Part shown: positions 47,317-57,936 of the stretch, piece by piece
Layout: each line of letters begins with the position of its first letter
Numbering within the stretch: the first letter of the stretch is position 1
Assembly (NCBI RefSeq): GCF_002899455.1
Contig: NZ_PPFB01000001.1
Location: 248,001-312,000, forward strand
DNA: 64,000 bases
DNA from: Streptomyces sp. DH-12
Lineage (GTDB): Bacteria > Actinomycetota > Actinomycetes > Streptomycetales > Streptomycetaceae
Reading direction: 5' to 3'
The notes under the pieces: generated by a model
The model's database searches: none
The model's input: the letters and a program-made list of their open reading frames with translations, nothing else
What the model was told of the DNA's origin: nothing
Translations under genes and position numbers: made by a program

Positions 47317-48513
47317 ATGTCCCGTCGCCGCGCCCATATCGCGATGGTCGGCGTCCCCATCGTCAGTCATGTCCTGCCCAGCCTCGCTCTCATCCGTGAG
47401 CTGGTGGCCCGCGGGCACCGGGTCACCTACGCCAACGACCCGTTCGTGGCCGACCGGATCGAATCCGCCGGCGCGGAGCTGGTGCCCTGCACCTCCACGT
47501 TGCCCGTCGAGGACAACGACTGGCCTGCCGATCCCATCGCCGCGGCGAGCCTCTTCCTCGACGACGCCGTCCAGGCGCTCCCGCAACTGCGCGCCGCCTA
47601 CGACGACGATCCGGCCGACCTGTACCTCTATGACATCGGCGCTTATGCCGCGCGTGCCCTCGCCGAAGCGCAGGGCCGTCCCCTCGTGCAGCTGTCCCCG
47701 ACGTTCGTCGGCTGGGACGGCTACCAGGAGGAAGTCGCGGCGCATCTGCGGAAGCTGCCGGGCGCCGACGCGTACCGGGACAGGTTCGCACGGTGGCTCG
47801 CCGACTGCGGCGCCACCACCACGGACGTGGACACCTTCTCCGGTCCGCCCGCCCGGGCCCTCGCCCTGATCCCGAGAGCGATGCAGCCGCACGCCGATCG
47901 AGTCGACACCGACACGGTGACCTTCGTCGGCCCCTGCTTCGACACCCGAGCGGACACGGACGGCTGGACCCGCCCGGCGGCCGCGGACAACGTGCTGCTG
48001 ATCTCGCTCGGGTCCGCGTACACGCGCCAGCCCGCGTTCTACCGTCAGTGCATCGCGGCCTTCGGCGACCTGCCCGGCTGGCATGTCGTACTCCAGATCG
48101 GCAAGTACACCGACCCCGAGGAACTCGGCACCATCCCGTCCAACGTCGAGGTGCACTCCTGGGTCCCGCAGCGGGCGATCCTGGAACAGGCCGACGCCTT
48201 CGTCACCCACGCCGGCATGGGCGGCTGCAGCGAAGGGCTCCTCGCCGGCGTTCCCATGATCGCCGTGCCGCAGGGAGCCGAGCAGTTCATGAACGCCGAC
48301 CGGCTCGTGGAACTCGGCGTCGCCCGCCGTGTGGACACCGCTGACGCCATCGCCGAGACCCTTCGCGCGGCGCTGAACGACCTGGTCACGGATCCGGAAC
48401 GCGTCGACCGGTCCAAGCAGTTGCAGGCCGCCGCCCGAGCCGAGGGCGGCACCCGGCGCGCTGCTGACCTCATCGAGAACATGCTGGCCGCCGCCGAGGG
48501 CCCCGCGGTCTGA
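47317..48513 (+). CDS. OleD/Mgt-type macrolide glycosyltransferase (intact copy)
   Basis: A 398-residue MGT-family GT-B enzyme closely resembling oleandomycin glycosyltransferases OleD and OleI along its whole length (IRELVARGHRVTYA, ALPQL, PHADRVD, LVVS-like LLISLGSAYTRQPAFYRQC, GWHVVLQIGKYT, FVTHAGMGGCSEGL). The likely catalytic base is His18 in VSHVLP; the activating Asp lies in YDIGAY. Such enzymes transfer glucose from UDP-glucose to macrolides (classically the 2'-OH of desosamine), inactivating them. It follows the acetyltransferase by 58 bp and is probably co-regulated. It differs clearly from the biosynthetic glycosyltransferase at 43145. As transposon cargo it could be acquired resistance or self-protection for the neighbouring cluster. 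Confidence 0.92.
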   Translation: MSRRRAHIAMVGVPIVSHVLPSLALIRELVARGHRVTYANDPFVADRIESAGAELVPCTSTLPVEDNDWPADPIAAASLFLDDAVQALPQLRAAYDDDPADLYLYDIGAYAARALAEAQGRPLVQLSPTFVGWDGYQEEVAAHLRKLPGADAYRDRFARWLADCGATTTDVDTFSGPPARALALIPRAMQPHADRVDTDTVTFVGPCFDTRADTDGWTRPAAADNVLLISLGSAYTRQPAFYRQCIAAFGDLPGWHVVLQIGKYTDPEELGTIPSNVEVHSWVPQRAILEQADAFVTHAGMGGCSEGLLAGVPMIAVPQGAEQFMNADRLVELGVARRVDTADAIAETLRAALNDLVTDPERVDRSKQLQAAARAEGGTRRAADLIENMLAAAEGPAV

Positions 48514-48684
48514 GCACGGCCGCTTCCCTTCCCCGGCTGGCGCCGTCCTCATCCGAGGATCTGTACCTGTAGGGCAAGCGCGGGGAAGATCACCGTCAAG
48601 GGCGGGGCGGCGGAGTGGATCCAGACGATGTACGCGCAGCGGCGCACCCGCCCGGCCATGCCTCCACCGTGCGCCCGGCTCTGG

Positions 48685-51600
48685 TCAGGTGGGTGTCGTG
48701 GCGCCCTGGCCCTCGGGAGCACGCGGGCGGGGCACCGTCGCTGCTGGGGGCAACTCCAGGCCAGGTCGAGGCGGCTGTTCATGTCCAGCTCGAACCTGCC
48801 GTACGGGTTCACGTGCGTCCAGAACAGCGGCGACAGCGCCCGCCGGTCTGCATCGGTGAGCGTGTCGGCCCACTGCGGGTCGGCGAGGACCTGCTGCATC
48901 AGCAGCGTGTTGACGTGGACCAGGGCGGACTGGAGCAGGTGGAGGGCGAGCATGGACACCTCCTGGGACTCCTTGTCCTGCCCGGCGAGGTCGCCGTCCT
49001 TGCCGTAGAAGAGGTCCTTGTTCGCGCTGTTCCAGTTCTCCACGACCTGCAAGCCCTCGTGGATCTCCTGCCGCAGCTCGACGTCGGCGAGGTAGTCGCA
49101 GACGAAAGCCGTCCGCACCGCCCGCCCGAGTTCCTCGATCGCCTGATAGGTGGGGTGCTTGGGCCCGCCGCGGGTGAAGCGGCGCAGGACCTGCTCGGCC
49201 TCCGCGGTGCCCAGGCGCAGGGCGGTGGTGTACTTCACGATCTGGTCGTACTGCTGGCGGATCAGATCCCAGTTGATCGTCTTGGTGGACAGTACGGGCG
49301 CGAGGTTCGGCCAGTTCTCGTCTTCCCCGGCTGCCGGCCGGTACAGCTTCGCGGAGCCGATGTTCTTCAGCCTCGGCATCAGCTTGAAGTCGAGCATGTG
49401 GGCGAAAGCGAAGCCGACGATGGACGCGCCATGGGTGTCGGTGTACTGCCGGTCCACCTCCATGTCGGTGCAGTGCCGCAGCACGCCCTCGATCATCGAG
49501 GCCACCTCGGAGGCCGAACAGGACTTGAGCTGGGAGTAGATGCACACCGACTTCCGCTCGACGTGCCAGTAGATCATCACGCCCGGGCCCCGGTAGCGCT
49601 GGTGCCACTCGGTCATCAGGTTCGAGGACCAGGCCCCGAACTTGCGGCTGTCGGAGGCGCAGGCGGTGCCGGTACCCCACCACATCTCGTCGCGAGCGGC
49701 GAAGGCGGAGTTCACCAGCTTCACCAGCGCGGCGCGCATGTTGGCCCGGTTGACGAACAGGTGCCGCACCCTGCGCAGCGTCGCCTCAGACTCGCCGTGC
49801 TTGCCGGTCACCGCGACCCGCTTGATGCCCATGTTGGTGCCCAGCCCGAACAGCACCAGCAGCAACCGGCGCCGCAGCACGTCCTTGACAGGTTCTCGCG
49901 GGTGGCGACCGAGGTGAACTCGGCGATGAAGTCCGTGTCGAACTCGGCGTGCTTCAGGATGTCCAGCAGGTCGATGGTGCCCCAGCGCCGTTCGATCTCC
50001 GCCTTGATCGCCATCAGCGACTCCGGCTCCTCCTGCTTGCCGCGCGGGGAGGCCCTGATCCACGGCTCGCCGTGCTTCTTGACGATCGCGACCCCGCCCG
50101 TGGTGCCCTCGGCCAGGGCCTGCTCGAAGCGGTCCAGCGACGCCCGCAGCTTGCTCTGGAGAGCGGTGATGAATTCGCCGGCGTCCTGCGGCTGGCCCAG
50201 GGCGGCGTAGTGGACGTCTCGGTTGTCCTCGAAGTCGGCGGGCAGATCGTCCTCCGGATTACGCCACCGGTTGGCGCCCACGACCCAGATTTCCCGCCGG
50301 CGCAACGCGTCCCGCAGCGACACGAGCACGCACAGCTCGTACGGGATGCGCTCGACGGCCCTTGTCGTCGACGACCGCCGCCCGCCACTGCTCGGGCACC
50401 ACTCCGTCCAGCGGCACTGCCTCGGCCGCATCGAAGAAGGCACCCTCCTTCAGCGGCTGCTCCAGGTACCGCTTGAGCAGGTCGATCGCGTCCATCACCG
50501 GCCGGTAGGCGGTGTTGTTGCACTTCAGCTCCAGCGCCTTCAGCAGCGGCGACAGCATCCGCCGCCAGTGCGCCGAGTACGACGACCGCAGCACGGTACG
50601 CACCCGCGCCTTGTAGCGGGCCTCGTTCGCCGCGGCCTCCGCCGCCAGCGCCTTGAGCGTCTTCTCCCCGCCGACCACCGGGAAGATCACCCGCCACACC
50701 GTGCCGGACGGCTCCGACAAGGCCGCCTCCGCGACCCGCAGCAGCATCGCCTCCTTGCCGCGGACCTTCTTCAGCTCCGCCCCAGCTCCTTCTCAACCTT
50801 CCGCTCCGCGCGGGTGTTGATCTTCAGTACGAGCTGGATGAACAAATCCACCAGCGAGTCGGTGATCTCCGTCTGCCGGACATGGCACAGCGTGGCCAGC
50901 AGCGTCAGCCGCCGCGGCGGCTTCATCCGCTCCAGGTTCGCCGGGTACTCCTTCGACGCACGGGCCCGCCAGGCGTCCACCAGCTTCTCCGACACGTCCG
51001 CGAACAGGTCCGCAGGCAGGTCCAGCCGCCTCACCCGCTCCAGCTTGTTCACCTCCGCAAGCAGGCTCTCCAGGCCCGGGGCGCCAGGGTCCGTCTTCAA
51101 ACTCGGTGAAGTGCGACCGCCCGCCCCCAGCCACCGCGCCCTCGCCGTCCGCGCCGTGCTCGGTGCCGTCACCCGCGATCAGATCTTCCAGCCGCGATCG
51201 GGCCGTGTGACTGAGCCGGTCCAGCGTGCTGCGACAGAACCGCTTCTCGAAGTCCTTGATCGCCTTGCCCACCAACCGCCGCACCTGCCCGGGCGCCGGC
51301 GGCTCGATATGGTCATTGCGACACCGTGCCACCACGGCTGCCGCGAGCCGGTCACGGGACAGCTCCACCGGGCACAGCTCGGTAGCCAACCACGCGGCCA
51401 GCCGGTCCTGGTCCTCCTCGGTGTTCACCCGGAACCCGTACGCCGCCCGGATCTCGCCCCGGTGTCGCTGGATCGCCTTGCTCTGCCAGTCGTAGTCCGC
51501 CCACGCCTCTGCGGGAACCTTGACCTGCTGGGCTACGTGCTCCACCGCGGCGGTCGGCACCTCCTGGGCCGACTCGGGGAACCGGGCCTCCACCTCGAAA

Positions 51601-51722
51601 AACTTGAGCAGCAGCGCGAACCCGAGCCGAGTCGCCCCGGACTTGTTCCGCACCCGCTTCATGTCGTCTTCCAGCAGCGTCCAGACCTCGATCAGGTCCT
51701 CCGGCTCCCAGTCCTGCCGCAC
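48685..51722 (-). pseudogene. tnpA: Tn3-family transposase TnpA, frameshifted
   Basis: Pieces in different minus frames together cover a ~1000-residue Tn3 transposase. The N-terminus starts near GTG 51722 (RQDWEPEDLIEVWTLL, a common actinobacterial Tn3 start). The catalytic domain at 48760–49890 contains YTDTHG (Asp), [10 protein letters not shown] and the [16 protein letters not shown]…[21 protein letters not shown] region with the Glu. Frame changes occur near 51100, 50780, 50360, 49890 and 48760. Five shifts in one gene, while the PKS and sugar genes read cleanly, suggest real decay rather than poor sequencing. In family order it should move the element bounded by the 45714 and 51811 repeats. 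The C-terminus ends 171 bp from the convergent glycosyltransferase gene. Confidence 0.88.
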
Positions 51723-51810
51723 CCCGTACTCCTCGCCCCACGCCCGAGATCACTCGTTCAGCTCAACGAGGCGCCAGGCGAGGGGAAACGACGACCACAG
51801 CAGTCACACA

Positions 51811-51852
51811 GCGCTACATGTCCGTTCGCCGTAGCTATACGAGAACAGGGCC
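51811..51852. repeat. Terminal inverted repeat of transposon A, right
   Basis: 42 bp ending gagaacagggcc; it differs at one position from 57781–57822, which is in the same orientation. It lies ~90 bp upstream of the tnpA start, the usual layout of Tn3 elements. Confidence 0.8.
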
Positions 51853-52013
51853 TACCTCGTCGTGATCCTCTGTGCCCGTGCCGGGAGCGGCTCGGGCCGC
51901 CGCGAGCCGCTGCCTGGACCCGGCCGTCCACGCAGCGCCCGTGTGGAGCGGCACTGCGACGACGATCCGGGTGCCGGTCCCGTCGTGGACGGGGTCCTCA
52001 CGTTCCGTGCGTC
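51853..52013. other. Gene-free spacer between transposon A and the mutase operon
   Basis: No coding potential that looks real on either strand and no known site; it is probably old chromosomal or plasmid DNA next to the insertion. Confidence 0.5.
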
Positions 52014-52046
52014 GGCGGCACGGGCGGACGGGCCGCCCGTGCCGCC
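52014..52046 (-). terminator. Hairpin terminator of the mutase operon
   Basis: Perfect 14-bp arms with a 5-nt loop, about 80 nt downstream of the small-subunit stop on the minus strand. No T-run. Confidence 0.7.
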
Positions 52047-52127
52047 TTCCCCGCGGGGATCCCGCGAGCCCGGTCCGCGGCTTCGCCGTCCGCTCCCCGC
52101 GTGTTCCGCGTACGTCGTGCGGCAGGG

Positions 52128-52544
52128 TCAGGAGACGGTGCGGGCCACGTTCGTGTGGACCCAGTCGGTGATCTCCCGGGTGGTGGTGCCGGGGGTGAAC
52201 AGTGCGGCCACACCGAGGTCGAGCAGGGGCGGGATGTCCGCGTCCGGGATGATCCCGCCGCCGAACACAGTGATGTCGGTGGCGTCCTGTTCGCGCAGGA
52301 GGCGGAGCACCTCGGCGAAGAGGGTCATGTGGGCACCGGAGAGCACGGACAGGCCGATGCCGTCGGCGTCCTCCTGGAGGGCTGTGTCCACGATCTGGCG
52401 CGGTGTCTGGTGCAGACCCGTGTAGACGACCTCGATGCCGGCGTCGCGGAGGGCCCGGGCGATCACTTTGGCGCCGCGGTCGTGGCCGTCCAGACCGGGT
52501 TTGGCGACGACGACGCGGAGCGGGGTGCTGGTGGCGGCAGACAT
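52128..52544 (-). CDS. B12-binding small subunit of an acyl-CoA mutase
   Basis: A 138-residue stand-alone cobalamin-binding domain. It carries the DxHxxG motif with the cobalt-ligating His ([13 protein letters not shown]), then SVLSGAHM and GGGIIPDAD, the standard B12-fold triad. It begins 20 nt after the large-subunit stop, so the two form an operon and very likely a heteromeric enzyme. Separate small subunits are known from isobutyryl-CoA mutase (IcmB) and hydroxyisobutyryl-CoA mutase. Which acyl-CoA is used is set by the large subunit, whose residues here are of methylmalonyl-CoA mutase type. Protein length and motif order are complete. Confidence 0.9.
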   Translation of the reverse strand: MSAATSTPLRVVVAKPGLDGHDRGAKVIARALRDAGIEVVYTGLHQTPRQIVDTALQEDADGIGLSVLSGAHMTLFAEVLRLLREQDATDITVFGGGIIPDADIPPLLDLGVAALFTPGTTTREITDWVHTNVARTVS

Positions 52545-52564
52545 GGGCTTCGGGGTTCCTCGGC

Positions 52565-54151
<1,587 letters not shown>

Positions 54152-54223
54152 GTGCCGGCTCCTGTCGGTGCTGTTCCGCGCGTGCGGTGTGGCCCCACCC
54201 TGGGGCCGGTGGCTATGACGCGG

Positions 54224-54904
54224 CTAGAGCGGCGGACGACGCGCCGCAGGCGGCCACCAGACCGGCGGCACGGCGGAGGAAACCGGGGCGGAGGCGTCGC
54301 CGACACGGACCGGCTCAGCCATGCGACTCGCTCGGGGCTGGAGGACCTGGTTGCGGGCGAGGGCCCGGGCGGGCGGACCGGAGAAGGTGTCCACGTCCGT
54401 GGTGGTGGCGCCGCAGTCGGCGAGCCACCGTGCGAACCTGTCCCGGTACGCGTCGGCGCCCGGCAGGTTCCGCAGATGCGCCGCGACTTCCTCCTGGTAG
54501 CCGTCCCAGCCGACGAACGTCGGGGACAGCTGCACGAGGGGACGGCCCTGCGCTTCGGCGAGGGCACGCGCGGCATAAGCGCCGATGTCATAGAGGTACA
54601 GGTCGGCCGGATCGTCGTCGTAGGCGGCGCGCAGTTGCGGGAGCGCCTGGACGGCGTCGTCGAGGAAGAGGCTCGCCGCGGCGATGGGATCGGCAGGCCA
54701 GTCGTTGTCCTCGACGGGCAACGTGGAGGTGCAGGGCACCAGCTCCGCGCCGGCGGATTCGATCCGGTCGGCCACGAACGGGTCGTTGGCGTAGGTGACC
54801 CGGTGCCCGCGGGCCACCAGCTCACGGATGAGAGCGAGGCTGGGCAGGACATGACTGACGATGGGGACGCCGACCATCGCGATATGGGCGCGGCGACGGG
54901 ACAT
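54224..54904 (-). pseudogene. Truncated OleD-like glycosyltransferase (copy B)
   Basis: The first ~183 codons match the intact glycosyltransferase at 47317 except for one Lys-to-Asn change. Homology stops at 54355, and an unrelated tail runs to a stop at 54224. Only the acceptor-binding domain remains; the UDP-sugar-binding domain is gone, so it cannot be active. The break abuts the mutase operon promoter region and marks the truncated end of transposon B. Confidence 0.9.
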
Positions 54905-54962
54905 GGGCGATCACTCGTTTCTGGCGCGGGACGGGTGCGGGCGGTGTGGCGAGGACGCGGCG

Positions 54963-55619
54963 TCAGGGCCGGGCGATCTGCGCGGCGGCCTCCTCCAGGT
55001 CGGCGACGGTCCCCGACATGATCGTCCGTACCTGCCTGGTGATGTGCTGCACGGGCCAGTCCCACCACGCCACGGCGAGGAGCCGGGCGATGTCCGCGGC
55101 GTCGTAGCGGGTGCGGATGAGCCGGGCGGGGTTGCCGCCGACGATGCCGTAGTCGGGGACGTCGCCGGTGACCACGGCGCCGGCGGCGATGATCGCGCCG
55201 TGGCCGATGCGTACGCCGGGCATGACCGTGGCGCCGTGGCCGAACCACACGTCGTTGCCGACGACCGTGTCGCCCCGGCCGGGCAGGTCGGTGATCAGGT
55301 CGAAGTGCTCCGCCCAGGAACCCCCCATGGTGGGGAACGGGAAGGTGGAAGGGCCGTCCATGCGGTGGTTGGCGCCGTTCATGAGGAACCGGGTGCCCGT
55401 CCCCAGCGCGCAGTACTTGCCGATGACAAGCCGCTCGGGACCGTAGTGGTAGAGGACGTTGCGCGTCTCGAACGCGGTCGGGTCGTCCGGATCGTCGTAG
55501 TAGGAGAAGTCACCGACCTCGATCAACGGCGACGTCACCAGCGGCTTGAGCAGAACCACGCGCGGGTGCTCGGGCATCGGGTGGAGCACGGTGGGGTCAG
55601 CGGGAACGGGCGGCATCAC
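54963..55619 (-). CDS. Xenobiotic (Vat/CatB-type) O-acetyltransferase (copy B)
   Basis: A 218-residue protein that reads the same as the acetyltransferase at 46602, in inverted orientation. All motifs (His85 and the hexapeptide repeats) are intact. It is divergent from TetR copy B across an identical operator, so it should be expressed and regulated in the same way. Unlike copy A, it is not followed by a functional glycosyltransferase. Confidence 0.9.
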   Translation of the reverse strand: MMPPVPADPTVLHPMPEHPRVVLLKPLVTSPLIEVGDFSYYDDPDDPTAFETRNVLYHYGPERLVIGKYCALGTGTRFLMNGANHRMDGPSTFPFPTMGGSWAEHFDLITDLPGRGDTVVGNDVWFGHGATVMPGVRIGHGAIIAAGAVVTGDVPDYGIVGGNPARLIRTRYDAADIARLLAVAWWDWPVQHITRQVRTIMSGTVADLEEAAAQIARP

Positions 55620-55648
55620 GGATGCGGTTCCTCTCTGGCGAACCTAGT

Positions 55649-55662
55649 GCGACAACTGTCGC
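55649..55662. promoter_or_regulatory. Predicted TetR operator (copy B)
   Basis: The inverted copy of the 46559–46572 palindrome (gcgacaactgtcgc), between the divergent acetyltransferase and TetR genes of copy B. Confidence 0.65.
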
Positions 55663-55715
55663 GTTAAGATGCTGGCACGGCCCTGCCGCCTTGATCAACC
55701 GGATACTGATTGCCG

Positions 55716-56342
55716 ATGACAGACCCACTGGACACGACGCCGGACCGCCGTCCGGGCGGTCGCACCGCCCGCATCCGCGCCCAGGTTCTCGACGCGGTGC
55801 GCGCCGAACTCGCTGAAGGCGGTCACGAAGGACTCACGATGGAGGGCGTCGCGACGCGGGCCGGAGTGCACCGCGCCACGGTCTACCGGCGTTGGCGCGA
55901 TGTCGGCGGCCTGCTCGTCGACGTCATCGACGCCGCCGGCGAGATCGACTGGCAGCCGCCGGACACCGGCTCCCTGCGCGGCGATCTGACGGCCCTCAAC
56001 CAGGAGATCCAGGAATCCCTGGTCGTGCAGCCGTCGCTCGCCGTCGCCCTGATGGCCGCCTCGTTCCACTCCGAACAGGCAGCGCGGGCCCAGACGAAGG
56101 TGTGGACGGACCGGTACGCCCAGTGCGAGATCCTCGTCGAGCGCGCCATCGAGCGCGGTGAACTCCCCGCACGGCACACGGACGCGCGGAGCCTGCTGAT
56201 CGCCGCCACGGCGCCGCTCTACCACCAGCTGGTGCTCCTGCGTGCCGATCCGGACCCGCAACTCCCGGAACGGGCCGCGGAAGCGGCGGTCCTGGCGGCT
56301 GCCGCGGGCGCCTTCTCCGTCCGTCGGGAAGAGAGCGTGTGA
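55716..56342 (+). CDS. TetR-family repressor (copy B)
   Basis: A 208-residue duplicate of the TetR protein at 45879–46505, with an apparently unchanged helix-turn-helix. ATG 55716 corresponds to the copy A start. Downstream, copy B has ~70 bp not present in copy A (about 56358–56427), including a short hairpin (ccctggt…accaggg) that could end this transcript and that of the convergent recombinase gene. Confidence 0.9.
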   Translation: MTDPLDTTPDRRPGGRTARIRAQVLDAVRAELAEGGHEGLTMEGVATRAGVHRATVYRRWRDVGGLLVDVIDAAGEIDWQPPDTGSLRGDLTALNQEIQESLVVQPSLAVALMAASFHSEQAARAQTKVWTDRYAQCEILVERAIERGELPARHTDARSLLIAATAPLYHQLVLLRADPDPQLPERAAEAAVLAAAAGAFSVRREESV

Positions 56343-56409
56343 CCGAGGAGACAGGGAACGAACGCAAGCGCAATCAAGAGCGCCACAAGACCTGGATCAC
56401 GGTCCAGTA

Positions 56410-56429
56410 GCCCTGGTTCGGACACCAGG
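56410..56429. terminator. Short hairpin between TetR copy B and the recombinase gene
   Basis: 7-bp arms (ccctggt and accaggg) around a 6-nt loop in the gap between two convergent genes. Weak but well placed. Confidence 0.4.
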
Positions 56430-56462
56430 GAGCAAATAGCCGCGAGACCAACTTTCGAGGGC

Positions 56463-57529
56463 TCACCTACGGTGGCGGACGGCCGGGTCGCGCTCGGCTA
56501 CGTGCCTGGCGACCGCGTCCACACCGGGGCGGGCGTACCGCTCCAGGGAGCGGACGGAGGCGTGACGAGAGCGGGCCAGCAGCATCGGGGTGGAGGTGCC
56601 ACCCTCGGCGTCGTGGGTGAGCGCACTGTGGCAGAGCCGGTGCAGGGTCCAGCCGTCCAGGTCCTCGATGTCCTCAGGCGAGGCGAGGGGGTCGGCCAGC
56701 AGCGGGTGTGCTCCTCGAAGATCTCCTCGGCCCGGCGGTAGGAGAGCCGGGCCCGGCCGGTCTCCGGGCACACGTCCAACGTCGGCGTCCCAGCTGGGGC
56801 CTTGCGGCCGGTGAGGAACAGCGGGCCGCGGCTCCGGCCGGCGATCAGCCGGGGCAGCAGTTGGGCGGCGCCGGACTGCCAGTGGATCCACTCGGTCGCC
56901 CCGCCCTTGCCCAGGGTCCGGCCACGCTTGTCGCCCGGGTGCAGATCATCGACGTCCAGGCACAGGATCTCCTCCGCCCGGGCCGCCGACTCGTAGAGCA
57001 TCTTCCAGAGCGTCTTCTCCCGCAGCGCGACGTCCAGGTGCCAAAGGGCGGCGATCTGGTTCTCCGAGAGGGCCTTCGTGCGGTCCGGCGGCGCCGGGCG
57101 CCGCTCGATGCCGATCGTCGGGTCGCAGGCGATCCAGCCCTGGCGCTGCCACCAGCCGATCGCCTTGCGCGCGATGGACAGCTCCCGGTTTACGGTGTCG
57201 CCGTCCATCTCGTCCGCCCGCGCCGCCGCCAGCTCGGCCAGGACCTCCGGCAGCACCGGGTTGTCAATCGCATCGATGGGGATTAGGGGCGGCTTCGCGC
57301 CGCGTCGGGCGGGCCCGGTCGGCGCGCGCTCGCCGGCGAACATCCACCCCCACGTCGTCAGCGAGATCCGGTAGATCCGCGCGGAGGACTTCGCGATGCC
57401 CGCGCCGGTGAGGTACCGATCGACCGCCGCGGTGTACGTGGCCGGAGGGGCGGACATAGGCACGACACGGGCGCGCGGCAACCGAAGCACGCCCCCTGCT
57501 CCGAGTTCGATCACTGATTCGATCGCCAC
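56463..57529 (-). pseudogene. TnpI-like tyrosine recombinase, frameshifted
   Basis: The N-terminal SAM-like core-binding domain (YTAAVDRYLTGAGIAKSSARIYRISLTTWGWMF) and the catalytic domain are readable in two frames, with a single-base shift near 56703–56725 (FEEHT then PLLADPLASPEDIEDLDGW). Catalytic landmarks: Arg in ESAARAEEIL, HRLCHSALTH, SRHASV and the nucleophile Tyr in SLERYARPG. The second catalytic Arg of the HxLRH motif is Cys here (codon 56631–56633), explained by one C-to-T change. The frame opens at 57529; a more family-like start is ATG 57457. It sits beside a palindromic site with extra half-sites, the arrangement of Tn4430 TnpI and its resolution site, so its lost job was probably cointegrate resolution. 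A phage-type integrase is the alternative. Confidence 0.78.
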
Positions 57530-57552
57530 GCCCGCCCTGCCCTTCCGGCCCT

Positions 57553-57659
57553 GCCGCAGTAAATGCGTACACCTCGCCCTGACGGCCGCAGTGGTCCGCC
57601 GCAGGTCGCGATGATCGCGGTAGGGGCTCCGCCGCAGTAAATCCGGTATTTACTGCGGC
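57553..57659. promoter_or_regulatory. TnpI-type internal resolution site
   Basis: The core is a perfect palindrome: gccgcagtaaat (57631–57642), a 5-nt centre ccggt, and atttactgcggc (57648–57659). Further direct copies of the arm lie toward the recombinase gene: an exact one at 57553–57564 and partial ones at 57585–57596 (gccgcagtggtc) and 57598–57609 (gccgcaggtcgc). Arms start 32, 13 and 33 nt apart. A palindromic core plus accessory direct repeats next to a tyrosine recombinase gene matches the design of the Tn4430 resolution site. Confidence 0.65.
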
Positions 57660-57780
57660 ACCACCCTGGCGGGCCGTGAGCGGCCGGTAGTTCGATATAC
57701 CGACAGGGAAGCGGGATGGCCGCTACCGCCAACCGCTGTACCACCGGCCCTCACGCCGGCCAGGCCCCGAGCATCACGTA

Positions 57781-57822
57781 GCGCTACACGTCCGTTCGCC
57801 GTAGCTATACGAGAACAGGGCC
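57781..57822. repeat. Terminal inverted repeat of transposon B
   Basis: 42 bp, differing at one position from 51811–51852. It marks the junction between the mobile zone and the tpg–tap region, 115 bp from the tpg stop. Confidence 0.8.
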
Positions 57823-57936
57823 GGGCCAGGTACGTCCCTGACCGGGAACATGGCCTCCCGCACCCACGCCGGCTGCTCGCCACCGACGACCGGGAATCAG
57901 TCCGCTGGGGCTCGCGGGCTGTCAGGGGGGCGGCTG

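Larger units (their letters stand above)
45864..47866. repeat. 2003-bp inverted duplication, copy A
   Basis: Near-identical to the reverse complement of 54355–56357 (coordinates sum to 102221 throughout, so there is no net indel). It covers TetR, the acetyltransferase and the first ~180 codons of the OleD-like glycosyltransferase. The few differences include one Lys/Asn change in the glycosyltransferase. Confidence 0.92.
45714..51852. mobile_element. Tn3-family transposon A with resistance-type cargo
   Basis: A 6139-bp element bounded by ~42-bp terminal inverted repeats (45714–45755 and 51811–51852). Contents in order: a remnant resolution site at 45811–45836, TetR (-), xenobiotic acetyltransferase (+), OleD-like glycosyltransferase (+) and a Tn3-type transposase (-) that ends near the right repeat. 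The right repeat differs by one base from the repeat at 57781–57822; the left repeat is more diverged. The transposase has several frameshifts and no target duplication is visible, so it is probably immobile now. The cargo looks like a drug-modification cassette. Confidence 0.75.
54355..56357. repeat. 2003-bp inverted duplication, copy B
   Basis: Reverse complement of 45864–47866 with only a few base differences, so a recent duplication. It is part of a second, truncated transposon whose surviving end is the repeat at 57781–57822. Copies A and B flank ~6.5 kb that includes tnpA and the mutase operon. Confidence 0.92.
54355..57822. mobile_element. Transposon B, truncated Tn3-family element with TnpI-type recombinase
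   Basis: Reading inward from the terminal repeat at 57781–57822: a palindromic resolution site, a tyrosine recombinase gene, TetR, acetyltransferase and a cut-off glycosyltransferase. The tnpA half and the second terminal repeat are missing. Compared with transposon A it keeps the recombinase module, so it shows the fuller ancestral structure (Tn4430-like organisation, with TnpI instead of a serine resolvase). Confidence 0.7.

Noticed and set aside
45714..51852. Five-base target duplication flanking transposon A
   Set aside because: The bases outside the two terminal repeats do not match under any reasonable choice of repeat end.
54224..54354. A functional C-terminal extension of the truncated glycosyltransferase
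   Set aside because: The ~43-residue tail after the break has no similarity to the family and is simply read-through into the neighbouring promoter region.
57553..57659. A CRISPR-like or iteron-type plasmid origin
   Set aside because: There are only four arm copies with uneven spacing beside a recombinase gene and no replication protein; a resolution site explains them better.
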